DNA of 64,000 nt from Gp6-AA40 sp035571515. GTDB taxonomy: Bacteria > Acidobacteriota > Vicinamibacteria > Vicinamibacterales > UBA2999. This document shows, piece by piece, positions 18,308-25,626 of the stretch. The notes beneath the pieces are model-generated. The model ran no database searches. It had not been told where the DNA came from and worked only from the letters and a program-made list of their open reading frames with translations. The stretch's first letter is position 1; each line of letters begins with the position of its first letter. The stretch covers positions 81,187-145,186 of the forward strand of contig DATNCQ010000141.1 in the NCBI GenBank assembly GCA_035571515.1. The letters run 5' to 3'. Made by a program: the position numbers and the translations under genes.

Positions 18308-19126
18308 TCAGAAGAACCGCTCGGGCACGGTGATCGTGTCCCCCGCGTCGACCACGTCGGTCAGCTTCACCTTCACGTCTTTCTTGTCACCGTCGACGAG
18401 GCGGATCACCTTGACGCGGTTGAGCGCGCCGTTCGGCGTCACGCCGCCGGCAAGCGACAGCGCCTGCAGAATGGTGGTGCCGCTCTTGATGGGATAGGAG
18501 CCGGGGTTCTTGACCTGGCCGAAGACGTAGACCAGCTCGGCGCGTCCCACATAAATGGTGTCGCCGTCGCGAAGGTCGATGTTGCGCGCGCCCGCCACCC
18601 CGCTCTGCAGGTCGTTGAGATTGACGCGAATCGTATCCTTGCTCGAGTCGACGGCCGGCTGCCCGGAGCCCCTGCCGCCGCGGACGACCACGACTTCGTC
18701 CGCCGCGCTCTGTGTCGTCGACCCCGCCTTGGCGAGCGCTTCGATCAGCGTCATGTCTCCGGTCAGCGCGTACGACCCCGGGTTACGCACCTCCCCGGTC
18801 ACGAACACGCGCTGGCTGCGGTACTGCTCGATCGAGACGGTGACCTGCGGATTCTTGAAGAACCCGTCGGCGAGCGCCTTCTTCAGCTCGAGCTCGAAGT
18901 TGCGGATGGTCATGCCGCCGGCCTGGATGCGGCCGATCAGCGGAAACGTGAAGCTGCCGTCGAGCTCGACGGCGTACTTTCCGCCGAGATCGGCCTGATC
19001 GAAGACGGCGATCGAGAGCACATCCTGCGGGCCGATGACGTAGTCGCCCGCCGACTGCGCCGACGGCGCGACCGATCCCAGAAGGATCAGCAGCGACAGA
19101 CACCGAACGAAGTGAAATCTGCGCAT
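18308..19126 (-). CDS. Polysaccharide export protein, Wza family
   Basis: The protein has 272 residues. It starts with a signal peptide of about 25 residues (MRRFHFVRCLSLLILLGSV...AQSA); no lipobox cysteine is present, unlike E. coli Wza. The polysaccharide export domain follows (YVIGPQDVLSIAVFDQ, residues about 28-110), then two SLBB domains (FVTGEVRNPGSYALTGDMT and VFGQVKNPGSYPIKSGT). It would form the periplasmic/outer-membrane export channel that meets the Wzc-like protein encoded next. The gene lies 7 bases after the beta-barrel gene. It is short compared with Wza (about 380), as expected for the two-SLBB type. Confidence 0.93.
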   Translation of the reverse strand: MRRFHFVRCLSLLILLGSVAPSAQSAGDYVIGPQDVLSIAVFDQADLGGKYAVELDGSFTFPLIGRIQAGGMTIRNFELELKKALADGFFKNPQVTVSIEQYRSQRVFVTGEVRNPGSYALTGDMTLIEALAKAGSTTQSAADEVVVVRGGRGSGQPAVDSSKDTIRVNLNDLQSGVAGARNIDLRDGDTIYVGRAELVYVFGQVKNPGSYPIKSGTTILQALSLAGGVTPNGALNRVKVIRLVDGDKKDVKVKLTDVVDAGDTITVPERFF

Positions 19127-19133
19127 TGACTGG

Positions 19134-20357
19134 TTACATCCCGTAGTCGAGCGTGGTGATGAAACGGAAGCCCTGGTAATCGCGCTGGCCGACGCTGGTC
19201 GACTCGCGCTGGCGGTAGAACGCGCCGAACCCGAGGCGCGTGTCCTGCCCGAACCGGTAGCCCAGGCTCAGGGAGAAGGTCCTGGTCACGTCGACGCGAT
19301 CGGCGGCGGCGGCCGGCTGCGCCGTCAAGAGCAGTCCCCGATAGGCGTACTGCTGGCGCACCGCGCTGCCGGTGACGTCGGTGCGTCCGACGATCTGGCG
19401 GCGGACGGTGAGGCCGTAGCCGTCCACGACGTAGTAGGGCTCCCGCGGCTCGAAGGAGTACGCCAGGTCGCGGTCGGCGGTGACCGTGAAGCGCGTGGAC
19501 GACCGCAGGGTGTAGTTCAGCGTGGCGCTCGCGACCGTGCCGTTGAACGTCGGCAGCGAACGGGTGCGCGGAGTGAACCGGCGAACACCGACGTAGGCGC
19601 TCCCCGAAATCAACGCCCGAGGCTTGAGCTCGAGTCCCGGCATGACGCTGACCGTGTCGGAGTTACGGATTGGGGACAGCGGGAACCGGCTGTTGCCCGC
19701 TTCACCGCGGACGACGAGCGTGGTCAGCGGCGTCAGGTCGTCGCGCACCGCGACGAGCGCCGACCGCGTCGTCCGGTTGAGCGTCTCGCGCATGTTCACG
19801 TCGTTGAAGACCGCGTCGGCGGCGAAGTCGACGTCGGTCTGCGATGCGGACAGCTCGACGTACGTCTTCGGCGACAGCCGGACCGAGGTGCCAACCCGCG
19901 CGGCATCCTCCGTGCGGCGGAGCCGGGCGTCGATTTCGAAGTTCGGCCGCTGACGGGTGTTCAGGTACGACCCTTCCGCGAACGTCAGAAAGCGCCCCAT
20001 CACCCCCTCGCCGCGAAGGCGGACCTGGGGGTTGAGCGATCGCTCGCTGCTGTACCTCTGGAAATACACGACGTCGGTTCCCGCCGCGGCGGTCAGCAGG
20101 GCGCGTCGGGCGAACGGGATCCACATCGTCGCCCTGGGGACGACGGTGAAGGTGAAGTCCGTCTTTTCCTCGGCGTTGTTGAACACGTTCGTGTCGAGGC
20201 CGAATTCCTGGATGGCCAGCGCCGGCGACGCGTAGAGGGGACCGATGTGAACACGGGCGGTTCCCCTGGGATCGATCATCTGCGCGAGGCACAGTTGCGC
20301 CGCGAGCAGCATCGGCACGGCGAGCAGAAACACTCGCCGGTGAAGCAGAGCACTCAT
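19134..20357 (-). CDS. Outer-membrane beta-barrel protein of polysaccharide locus (BBP2-like)
   Basis: The start ATG at 20357 gives 407 residues with a signal peptide (MSALLHRRVFLLAVPMLLAAQLCLAQ). The remainder is alternating, strand-rich sequence with many Arg, Thr and aromatic residues, e.g. YVGVRRFTPRT and SLSLGYRFGQDTRLGFGAFYR, consistent with a 16- to 18-stranded barrel. It resembles the putative porin family found beside Wza and Wzc genes in Acidobacteria and Proteobacteria. It probably helps glycan pass the outer membrane or anchors it there. The reading frame stays open upstream of the chosen start, but that part has no coding character and overlaps the leader. Confidence 0.8.
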   Translation of the reverse strand: MSALLHRRVFLLAVPMLLAAQLCLAQMIDPRGTARVHIGPLYASPALAIQEFGLDTNVFNNAEEKTDFTFTVVPRATMWIPFARRALLTAAAGTDVVYFQRYSSERSLNPQVRLRGEGVMGRFLTFAEGSYLNTRQRPNFEIDARLRRTEDAARVGTSVRLSPKTYVELSASQTDVDFAADAVFNDVNMRETLNRTTRSALVAVRDDLTPLTTLVVRGEAGNSRFPLSPIRNSDTVSVMPGLELKPRALISGSAYVGVRRFTPRTRSLPTFNGTVASATLNYTLRSSTRFTVTADRDLAYSFEPREPYYVVDGYGLTVRRQIVGRTDVTGSAVRQQYAYRGLLLTAQPAAAADRVDVTRTFSLSLGYRFGQDTRLGFGAFYRQRESTSVGQRDYQGFRFITTLDYGM

Positions 20358-20392
20358 TGAACTTGTATGCGTGAAGGGAGAGAGAACCGGGC

Positions 20393-20410
20393 GTCTCCCG
20401 CACGGGAGAC
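20393..20410. repeat. Hairpin between two secreted-protein genes
   Basis: GTCTCCC and GGGAGAC form a perfect 7-bp stem around a 4-base loop (GCAC) in the 76-base spacer between the Ala-rich gene and the barrel gene. There is no T-run on either side, so it is more likely an mRNA stability or processing element than a terminator. Confidence 0.5.
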
Positions 20411-20433
20411 CTCCAAGGTCGGCGAGCGGTATT

Positions 20434-21006
20434 TTACCGGCTTGCGCTTGCGTCGTTCGTCGTGGAGACCACCGCCGCGGTGCCAACCGCCGTCGCCGCC
20501 GCGGCAACGCTGCCCACGACCGCTGCGGTGCTGATCCCGGCCGCCGCTGCTCCAGCCGCCGCTGCGCCTGCGCCGGCCGCAGCCGCGCCACCCGCCGCCG
20601 CTCCAGCCGCCGCGCCCGCGCCGGCCGCCGCCGCACCACCTGCAGCGCCAGCCGCGCCGGCAAGCGCTGCCGCTGACACGGAGGTCGTCACCGTTGCGGT
20701 CATCGCGCCCGCCGCGAGACTTGCCGTCGAAGTGCTGAGCACCGCACCCGTCGCGCTGACGACGTTCACGCTGAACGTGCCCGCCGCGAGACCGGTGACG
20801 CTGAAGCTGCCGGCGGCGGAGGTCACGGCGCTGCCAACGACCTGACCGGCGGCATTGACGACGTTCACGGTCACGCCTGCCAGCGGTCCTGCGGGGCCGC
20901 TGGCGCTACCCGCAATCAATCCGATCGCCTGTGCCTGCCCTGCCTCGAGCGGCGCCTGGGAGAAGAGGACCGCGACACTCATCGCGACAACCACGACACG
21001 CTTCAT
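20434..21006 (-). CDS. Secreted Ala/Gly-rich protein with carboxypeptidase-regulatory-like domain
   Basis: The protein has 190 residues. The start ATG at 21006 has a clear AGGAG 8 bases upstream. A signal peptide (MKRVVVVAMSVAVLFSQAPLEAG) comes first. Residues about 30-105 look like a small beta-sandwich (GPLAGVTVNVVNAAGQVVGSAV...GSFSVTGLAAGTFSV), as in carboxypeptidase regulatory-like or CnaB-type domains. About 55 residues made almost only of Ala and Gly follow, then a hydrophobic stretch (AAVVGSVAAAATAVGTAAVV) near the C-terminus that could be a membrane anchor. I do not recognise the full protein. Its place before the barrel, wza and wzc genes suggests a cell-surface or export-machine component. 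Confidence 0.75.
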   Translation of the reverse strand: MKRVVVVAMSVAVLFSQAPLEAGQAQAIGLIAGSASGPAGPLAGVTVNVVNAAGQVVGSAVTSAAGSFSVTGLAAGTFSVNVVSATGAVLSTSTASLAAGAMTATVTTSVSAAALAGAAGAAGGAAAAGAGAAAGAAAGGAAAAGAGAAAAGAAAAGISTAAVVGSVAAAATAVGTAAVVSTTNDASASR

Positions 21007-21101
21007 CGCCACACTCCTGATGCCCATTTTACCGATGCGATCCCGCGACCGATCGCCGGCCGCGAAATCTCTGTATCGCAAACGCAACGCACCGCGCAGG
21101 A

Positions 21102-22133
21102 TTATGAAACCCGTGACCGATCGCCGGCCCGGCGACGGCTGACGGACAGCTGCCGGACCTTGCGATACAGATTCGTGCGCTGGATGCCGAGCGTCTTGGC
21201 CGCCTCGGTCATGCGTCCGTGATGCTGCGCCAGCACCGACGCGACGTACTCGCGCTCGAATCGCGCGCGCGCCTGCTTCAGCGAGCCTCCGTACATCAAC
21301 GTGGTCGGTCCGCCCTGGAGCCTGATGTTGGCGAGCACGTCGGCCTGCCGGATGACGCGGTCGCGCGCCTTCAACACGAGCACGCGCAGCAGCCCGTCGA
21401 GCTCCTGCAGGTTGCCGGGCCACGGCAGCGCCGACAGCAGCGCGACCGCCTGCCTCGACGCCCGCTTCGGCGGCAGGTTCAGGCCGGTGCAGATGTCGAT
21501 CAGCTGAAGGCGGATCAGCGCCGGCAGATCCTCGCGCCGCTCGCGCAGCGGCGGCATGGTGATGACGGTCTGCGAGAGCTGCCGCCGCAGATCGGGTATC
21601 ACGGCCTCGTCGTCGTTGGCGTCGACGAGGGCGATCGGACGAAGGTCTACACGCTGCGGTTTCTCCGCCGCGGCGACGAGAACTTCGCCGTCGCGAAGGA
21701 TACGCGCGAGGCGCATCTGCAGGCGGCTTGGCAGCGCGGACAGGTTTCCGAGCACCAGCGTTCCCCCGAGCGCCTCGTACAGCACGGACGCCTGAGCGAT
21801 CTGCTCGAGCGCCTCGGGCGCCGGACGTTCGACATCGGAGCCGAACAGGCGGCGTTCCACCGCGTTGGCAACCTCGCAATCGAACACGACGAACGGCTTT
21901 CCGTTCGGGGCCGCCGTCTCCATCGCGCGCGTGAGAAGGTCGCTGAGGGCGCAGACACCGCCCGCGCCGTTCGACGCCATGTGGATGGCGCGCGCGAACA
22001 CGTCGCCGCCGGTGGCCGTTTCGCCGCGAATAATGACGCCGCCGTCGGCGACGAGCGCCTGCTCGAGCCCCGCGATGGCATCGACCATCGCGGCCGATCG
22101 GGCGATGCCGCGTTTGCCCAGCGGAAATGTCAT
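21102..22133 (-). CDS. NtrC-like AAA+/Fis-HTH regulator with degenerate ATPase
   Basis: The protein has 343 residues from ATG 22133; a GTG at 22145 overlapping the previous stop (GTGA) is an alternative. The fold follows the sigma54-activator AAA+ domain: GETATGGDVFARAIH where Walker A should be, GGTLVLGNLSALPSRLQ where Walker B should be, PPLRERREDLPALI and PWPGNLQELDGLL at sensor II. The Walker A lysine, the Walker B Asp-Glu and the GAFTGA loop are all missing. The C-terminal Fis helix-turn-helix is intact (GRMTEAAKTLGIQRTNLYRKV). It should bind DNA but probably neither hydrolyse ATP nor open sigma54 complexes. It sits between the lipoprotein and Ala-rich genes and is the likely regulator of the locus. 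Confidence 0.85.
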   Translation of the reverse strand: MTFPLGKRGIARSAAMVDAIAGLEQALVADGGVIIRGETATGGDVFARAIHMASNGAGGVCALSDLLTRAMETAAPNGKPFVVFDCEVANAVERRLFGSDVERPAPEALEQIAQASVLYEALGGTLVLGNLSALPSRLQMRLARILRDGEVLVAAAEKPQRVDLRPIALVDANDDEAVIPDLRRQLSQTVITMPPLRERREDLPALIRLQLIDICTGLNLPPKRASRQAVALLSALPWPGNLQELDGLLRVLVLKARDRVIRQADVLANIRLQGGPTTLMYGGSLKQARARFEREYVASVLAQHHGRMTEAAKTLGIQRTNLYRKVRQLSVSRRRAGDRSRVS

Positions 22134-22141
22134 TGGGGAGG

Positions 22142-22810
22142 TCACTTGGGCGCGGTCAGCGCGCGCGTCTGCCAGTTGCCGCGGCCGTCGCGATCGAACT
22201 CGACGCGCGCGATGCTTCCCTTCGGCCCGTAGACGAAGCGCCGCTCGGGGCGGCCGGAGCCGCTGTCGTCGAAGGCGGTCGCCGAGATCGCGTACGCCGG
22301 TTCGCCCGGCGCGTGATCGGGACGGGGCGTGTAGTAGTCCCACTTGTCCGGTCGGCCGTCGCCGTTGCCGTCGTCCTGGCTGCGCACCAGCACGTTCTTC
22401 TCGTAGAACTCCGTGCGATCGAACCGCCCGTCGCGTTTCGTGGAGATCTCGATGCGCTGCAGCACGCCAGCGGGCTCGTAAAACGCCTGCGAATCCATCA
22501 CGCTGTCGTTGCGGCTCGCGAAACCGACCTTTTCGAGCTTGCCGTCGGGACGGTAGAAGTCCCAGCGCTCGACCTTGCCGTTCTCGTCGAGATCGAGCTC
22601 GACGCGGATGATGCGCGTGCCGTCCATGTAGCTGACGGTGTCGTTCCTGCCGTTCTTGTTCGCGTCGAAGGCGATGCGGCGGAGACGGCCGGTGCCCTGG
22701 TCGTAGTCGGCGACCGGACGGTCGCCGGCAGGCGTCCTCGAGCAGGCGCCGGCGGCGCCAAGCGCCAGCGCGACGAGCAGCGTGTATCCGCGAGACCTGA
22801 TGGCCGACAT
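22142..22810 (-). CDS. Lipoprotein with DxDxDG-like calcium-binding loops
   Basis: The start ATG at 22810 gives 222 residues; the open frame continues upstream but without coding character. The signal peptide ends in the lipobox LGAAGAC, placing the lipidated Cys at 23. The mature part has several loops of the D-x-[DN]-x-[DN]-G type: DANKNGRND, DLDENGKVERWD, DGNGDGRPDKWD and DRDGRGNW, each followed by an aromatic or charged strand. These resemble isolated EF-hand or thrombospondin-3-like loops, and calcium binding is inferred. The stop overlaps or lies 8 bases before the regulator gene, so the two are co-expressed. I do not recognise the family; a surface or periplasmic structural role is likely. 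Confidence 0.72.
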   Translation of the reverse strand: MSAIRSRGYTLLVALALGAAGACSRTPAGDRPVADYDQGTGRLRRIAFDANKNGRNDTVSYMDGTRIIRVELDLDENGKVERWDFYRPDGKLEKVGFASRNDSVMDSQAFYEPAGVLQRIEISTKRDGRFDRTEFYEKNVLVRSQDDGNGDGRPDKWDYYTPRPDHAPGEPAYAISATAFDDSGSGRPERRFVYGPKGSIARVEFDRDGRGNWQTRALTAPK

Positions 22811-22920
22811 CGAATGAAGCTTCGCCCTCTCGGTCACATCGACCGCGGCGACGTCTTGTTGGAGTGGGTTCGAGCCTGTGTCAATTGCGCTACTTGCTGC
22901 GCTGCAACGATACGGATGGG

Positions 22921-23985
22921 TTATCGGGATAACGCGGGACCGGCTGTAACGGCCGAGTGAAGGAAGAAGAATTCGTGTACGGTTTCGCGCAGCTGCGGCA
23001 GCGACGTCGTGCTGTTGACGCGGACGCGGAAGTGGGACCCGGACTCGATTCCTTTCGAATACCAGGCGCACAGCGCGCGCAGCTTGTTGATGACCCAGCG
23101 CTCGCGTCCGCGGGCCTCGCGCGGCGCGCCCGTCTGATCCGTGCCCGCCACGTGACGGAAGCCTTCGGATTCACCCACGCGTTCGTTGACCAGCAGGTCG
23201 ATGTAGTCGAGGAGAAACTGCCCGCGCTCGGCGAGCGTGACCTCGCGCGGTGACCGGCCCGCCTCGAGGTCGGCGGCCTGCGCGAGAATCCACGGGTTGC
23301 GCAGCACGCCGCGGCCGACGAGCACCCCGCTCACGCCGCAACGGAGGCGCTCGATGATCTGCATCGGCTCCACGCAGTCGCCGCTGCCGAGCACCGGGAT
23401 CGCGAGATCGTGCGCGACGCCCGACACCAACTCCCAATCGGCGGACCCGGTATACGACTGCTCCGCGGTACGGCCGTGAATCGTCACCGCGGCGGCCCCC
23501 GCGTCCTGTACTCGCCGCGCCAGATCCGGCGCGTTGCGCCACCGATCGTTCCAGCCGGCGCGCATCTTCACGGTGACCGGAATCTTCACCGCCTTCGCCA
23601 TGGCGTTGATCACGGTCGCCGCATGCTCGGGCTCGCGCATCAGGCTGCAGCCCGCGTTGTGCTTCGCGATCTTGGGAACGGGGCACCCCATGTTGACGTC
23701 GACGATGTCCGCGCCCAGCCCCTCGACGATTTGCGCGGCCGCAGCCATCTTCTGCGGGTCGCCGCCAAAGATCTGGATGGACACGGGGCGTTCTTCCTCG
23801 GTGTACTCGGCGTACTCCAGCGTGCGATCGATGCCGCGGACCAGCCCCTCCGACGACACCATCTCGGTGACGACGAGGCCGCAGCCGCCGTGCCGCTTGA
23901 CGAGCCGGCGGAAGGCCGAGTCCGTCATGCCGGCCATCGGCGCGACGACAAACGGCGAGGCGAGCTCGACGGAGCCGATTTTCAT
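22921..23985 (-). CDS. dusB: tRNA-dihydrouridine synthase DusB
   Basis: The protein has 354 residues, a flavin-dependent reductase of specific uridines in the tRNA D-loop. The TIM barrel shows APMAGMTDSAFRRL at the N-terminus, VDVNMGCPVPKIAK at about 96-109 and the catalytic Cys113 in NAGCSLM. TIHGRTAEQSYTG and GSGDCVEP follow, for FMN and tRNA binding, and GVLVGRGVLRNPW near residue 240. The start codon shares one base with the stop of the antiterminator gene (TGATG). Its place between an antiterminator and polysaccharide genes is probably operon hitch-hiking. A 110-base spacer without a gene separates it from the lipoprotein gene. Confidence 0.95.
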   Translation of the reverse strand: MKIGSVELASPFVVAPMAGMTDSAFRRLVKRHGGCGLVVTEMVSSEGLVRGIDRTLEYAEYTEEERPVSIQIFGGDPQKMAAAAQIVEGLGADIVDVNMGCPVPKIAKHNAGCSLMREPEHAATVINAMAKAVKIPVTVKMRAGWNDRWRNAPDLARRVQDAGAAAVTIHGRTAEQSYTGSADWELVSGVAHDLAIPVLGSGDCVEPMQIIERLRCGVSGVLVGRGVLRNPWILAQAADLEAGRSPREVTLAERGQFLLDYIDLLVNERVGESEGFRHVAGTDQTGAPREARGRERWVINKLRALCAWYSKGIESGSHFRVRVNSTTSLPQLRETVHEFFFLHSAVTAGPALSR

Positions 23986-24533
23986 CAGTAGGGGCGGACG
24001 TCGGCGGCGTCCACTTCGACGCTGACGGCCTGTCCGATCAGGTCGACCGAGAGCACGAGCCGCGCGTGCGCGCCCTTGCGAATGAGGCGGCCCATGACCC
24101 CCTTCAGCGGCCCGTGCACGACCTCCACCATCATCCCCTCGCGAATCATCGGGCAGGGATCGTAGGCCAGCTCGCTGTCGATGAGCGTGCGGATGCCGTC
24201 GATCTCGTGCTCGGGAATCGGCGCGGGCTCACCCTCGAAGGAGATGATGCTCACCACGCCGGTGCATTTCAGGATGGGCAGACGCTCGCGCGCGTTGAAC
24301 CGCGCGAAGCAGTAGCCGGGAAAGAGCGGCCAGTCGATCTTCTTCTTGCGGTCCTTCCACCGGCTCCAGCGCGTGACCGTGGGCAGGAACGTCTCGACCT
24401 GCTTCTGTTCGAGCTGCTCGCGGACGACCTGCTCGTGCCGGGATCGGGTCCAGAGCGCGTACCAGCGAACCTCCTCGTTCGACGCGGGCACGATGCCGTC
24501 GGCGCCGGGAGCGATCGGCGAGTCGTGATTCAT
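23985..24533 (-). CDS. NusG-family transcription antiterminator (UpxY/LoaP-like)
   Basis: The protein has 182 residues, close to NusG length. The NGN domain begins at about residue 22 (VRWYALWTRSRHEQVVREQL) and continues through FPGYCFARF. A C-terminal KOW domain is present (REGMMVEVVHGPLKGVMGRL, about 128-147). Specialised NusG paralogs such as RfaH, LoaP and UpxY bind RNA polymerase at polysaccharide operons and let it read through to distal genes. This gene is upstream of dusB and the whole export half of the locus on the same strand, which supports that role. I did not find a clear ops-like sequence. The housekeeping nusG would normally lie in the secE/rplK region, which is not in this window. 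Confidence 0.85.
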   Translation of the reverse strand: MNHDSPIAPGADGIVPASNEEVRWYALWTRSRHEQVVREQLEQKQVETFLPTVTRWSRWKDRKKKIDWPLFPGYCFARFNARERLPILKCTGVVSIISFEGEPAPIPEHEIDGIRTLIDSELAYDPCPMIREGMMVEVVHGPLKGVMGRLIRKGAHARLVLSVDLIGQAVSVEVDAADVRPY

Positions 24534-24539
24534 GCGGAA

Positions 24540-25601
24540 TCAGCTTTTGGCGGGCGCCGCCCGCTCGGCCTCGAGCGCCTTCTGCCGCTGGCTCAGCGCC
24601 TGTTCGTAGGCCTTCTTCAGCTCGTCGTTGTGCCAGGTGATCGACGCCGCCGCGCGCAGTTTCTCGATGTACTTCTGCGTCTCGGCACGCCGTTTCTCCT
24701 CGGCGATCCTGTCGCTGATGTCCTGGCGGGCCTCGTCGAACGTCTTCACCTTCTGCTCGGTCCGCGATTCGAGCGCCAGCAGCTGGTAGCCACGCTGCGT
24801 GCGGATCACCTCCGAGACGTCGCCGACCTTGATCTTCTCGAGCATCGTCTGCAGCGCCGGCGCGAGCTCGTCGCTCTTGACGGGACCGATCAGCCCGCCG
24901 TTCGCCTTGGAGGACGCGTCGGAGACCTCGCCGGCGAGGCGCGCGAACGGCTCGCCCGCGAGCAGGCGGTGACGCACGTCCTCGGCCTTCGCTTTCGCCG
25001 CATCGTCCTGGGCGACGTTGACGCCGCGGTCGGTCGCCGGGACGGCGATGAGGATCTCGCGCAGCATCAGCTCGGACGGGGTCGTGAACTCGTTCTTGTG
25101 CGCGTCGTAGTACGCGTGCGCCTCGTCCTCGGTGACGCTGATCTTCGCGACCACTTCGTTCTGCTGGACGCGCGTCTCGAGCATGTTCTTCTCGAGCTGC
25201 CGGCGCAGGTCGGCCAGCGTCATCCCTTCCTGCCGCAGCGCCTCGTTGAACTTCTCGTCGGTGTCGATGTTGTTGTCCTTCTTGATGTTGTCGAGGACGC
25301 TCTTGAACTGGTCGTCGCTCATCACGTAGCCGAGCTCGCGCCCGCGCTGGACGAGCAGGAGCTCGTCGACGGCGTTGAGGATCAGCTGCGGCGTGCTCTC
25401 CGCGACCGCCTTCTGCAGCTCCGGGCTTTCGGGGGTGACGTTCTGCAGCTCGGGACGCTGGCGCAGGAAGTCCACCTGCATCCGCTCGAAGTCGCTCTTG
25501 GTGACGATGTCGCCGTTGACCTTCACCAGGACCTGTTCGATGACTTCGGCTTCGAGCGGGGCCGCCATGAGGACCGCGGCGAGCGCGATTCGTTTCAGCA
25601 T
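24540..25601 (-). CDS. SurA-like periplasmic peptidyl-prolyl isomerase (parvulin)
   Basis: I place the start at ATG 25601 (MLKRIALAAVLMAAPLEAEVI), preceded by AAGGA 7 bases upstream; 353 residues follow. A short signal peptide is followed by a SurA N-terminal domain (VNGDIVTKSDFER, about 28-160) and a parvulin-type rotamase domain (PSELMLREILIAVP to GGLIGPVKSDELAPAL and VIRTQRGYQLLAL, about 185-300). The C-terminal tail is a charged helix. It would assist folding of outer-membrane proteins such as the barrel encoded downstream. The gene follows mfd after 25 bases, an arrangement consistent with co-transcription. Confidence 0.88.
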   Translation of the reverse strand: MLKRIALAAVLMAAPLEAEVIEQVLVKVNGDIVTKSDFERMQVDFLRQRPELQNVTPESPELQKAVAESTPQLILNAVDELLLVQRGRELGYVMSDDQFKSVLDNIKKDNNIDTDEKFNEALRQEGMTLADLRRQLEKNMLETRVQQNEVVAKISVTEDEAHAYYDAHKNEFTTPSELMLREILIAVPATDRGVNVAQDDAAKAKAEDVRHRLLAGEPFARLAGEVSDASSKANGGLIGPVKSDELAPALQTMLEKIKVGDVSEVIRTQRGYQLLALESRTEQKVKTFDEARQDISDRIAEEKRRAETQKYIEKLRAAASITWHNDELKKAYEQALSQRQKALEAERAAPAKS

Positions 25602-25626
25602 GTGCAATTCCTTGGAATTCAACATT

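Noticed and set aside
20393..20410. Hairpin as intrinsic terminator before the barrel gene
   Set aside because: No T-run follows on either strand, and downstream genes appear to belong to the same transcript.
22860..22890. T-loop-like GGGTTCGAGCC that might mark a tRNA
   Set aside because: The flanking bases do not form a T-stem and no D-arm, anticodon arm or acceptor stem could be built on either strand.
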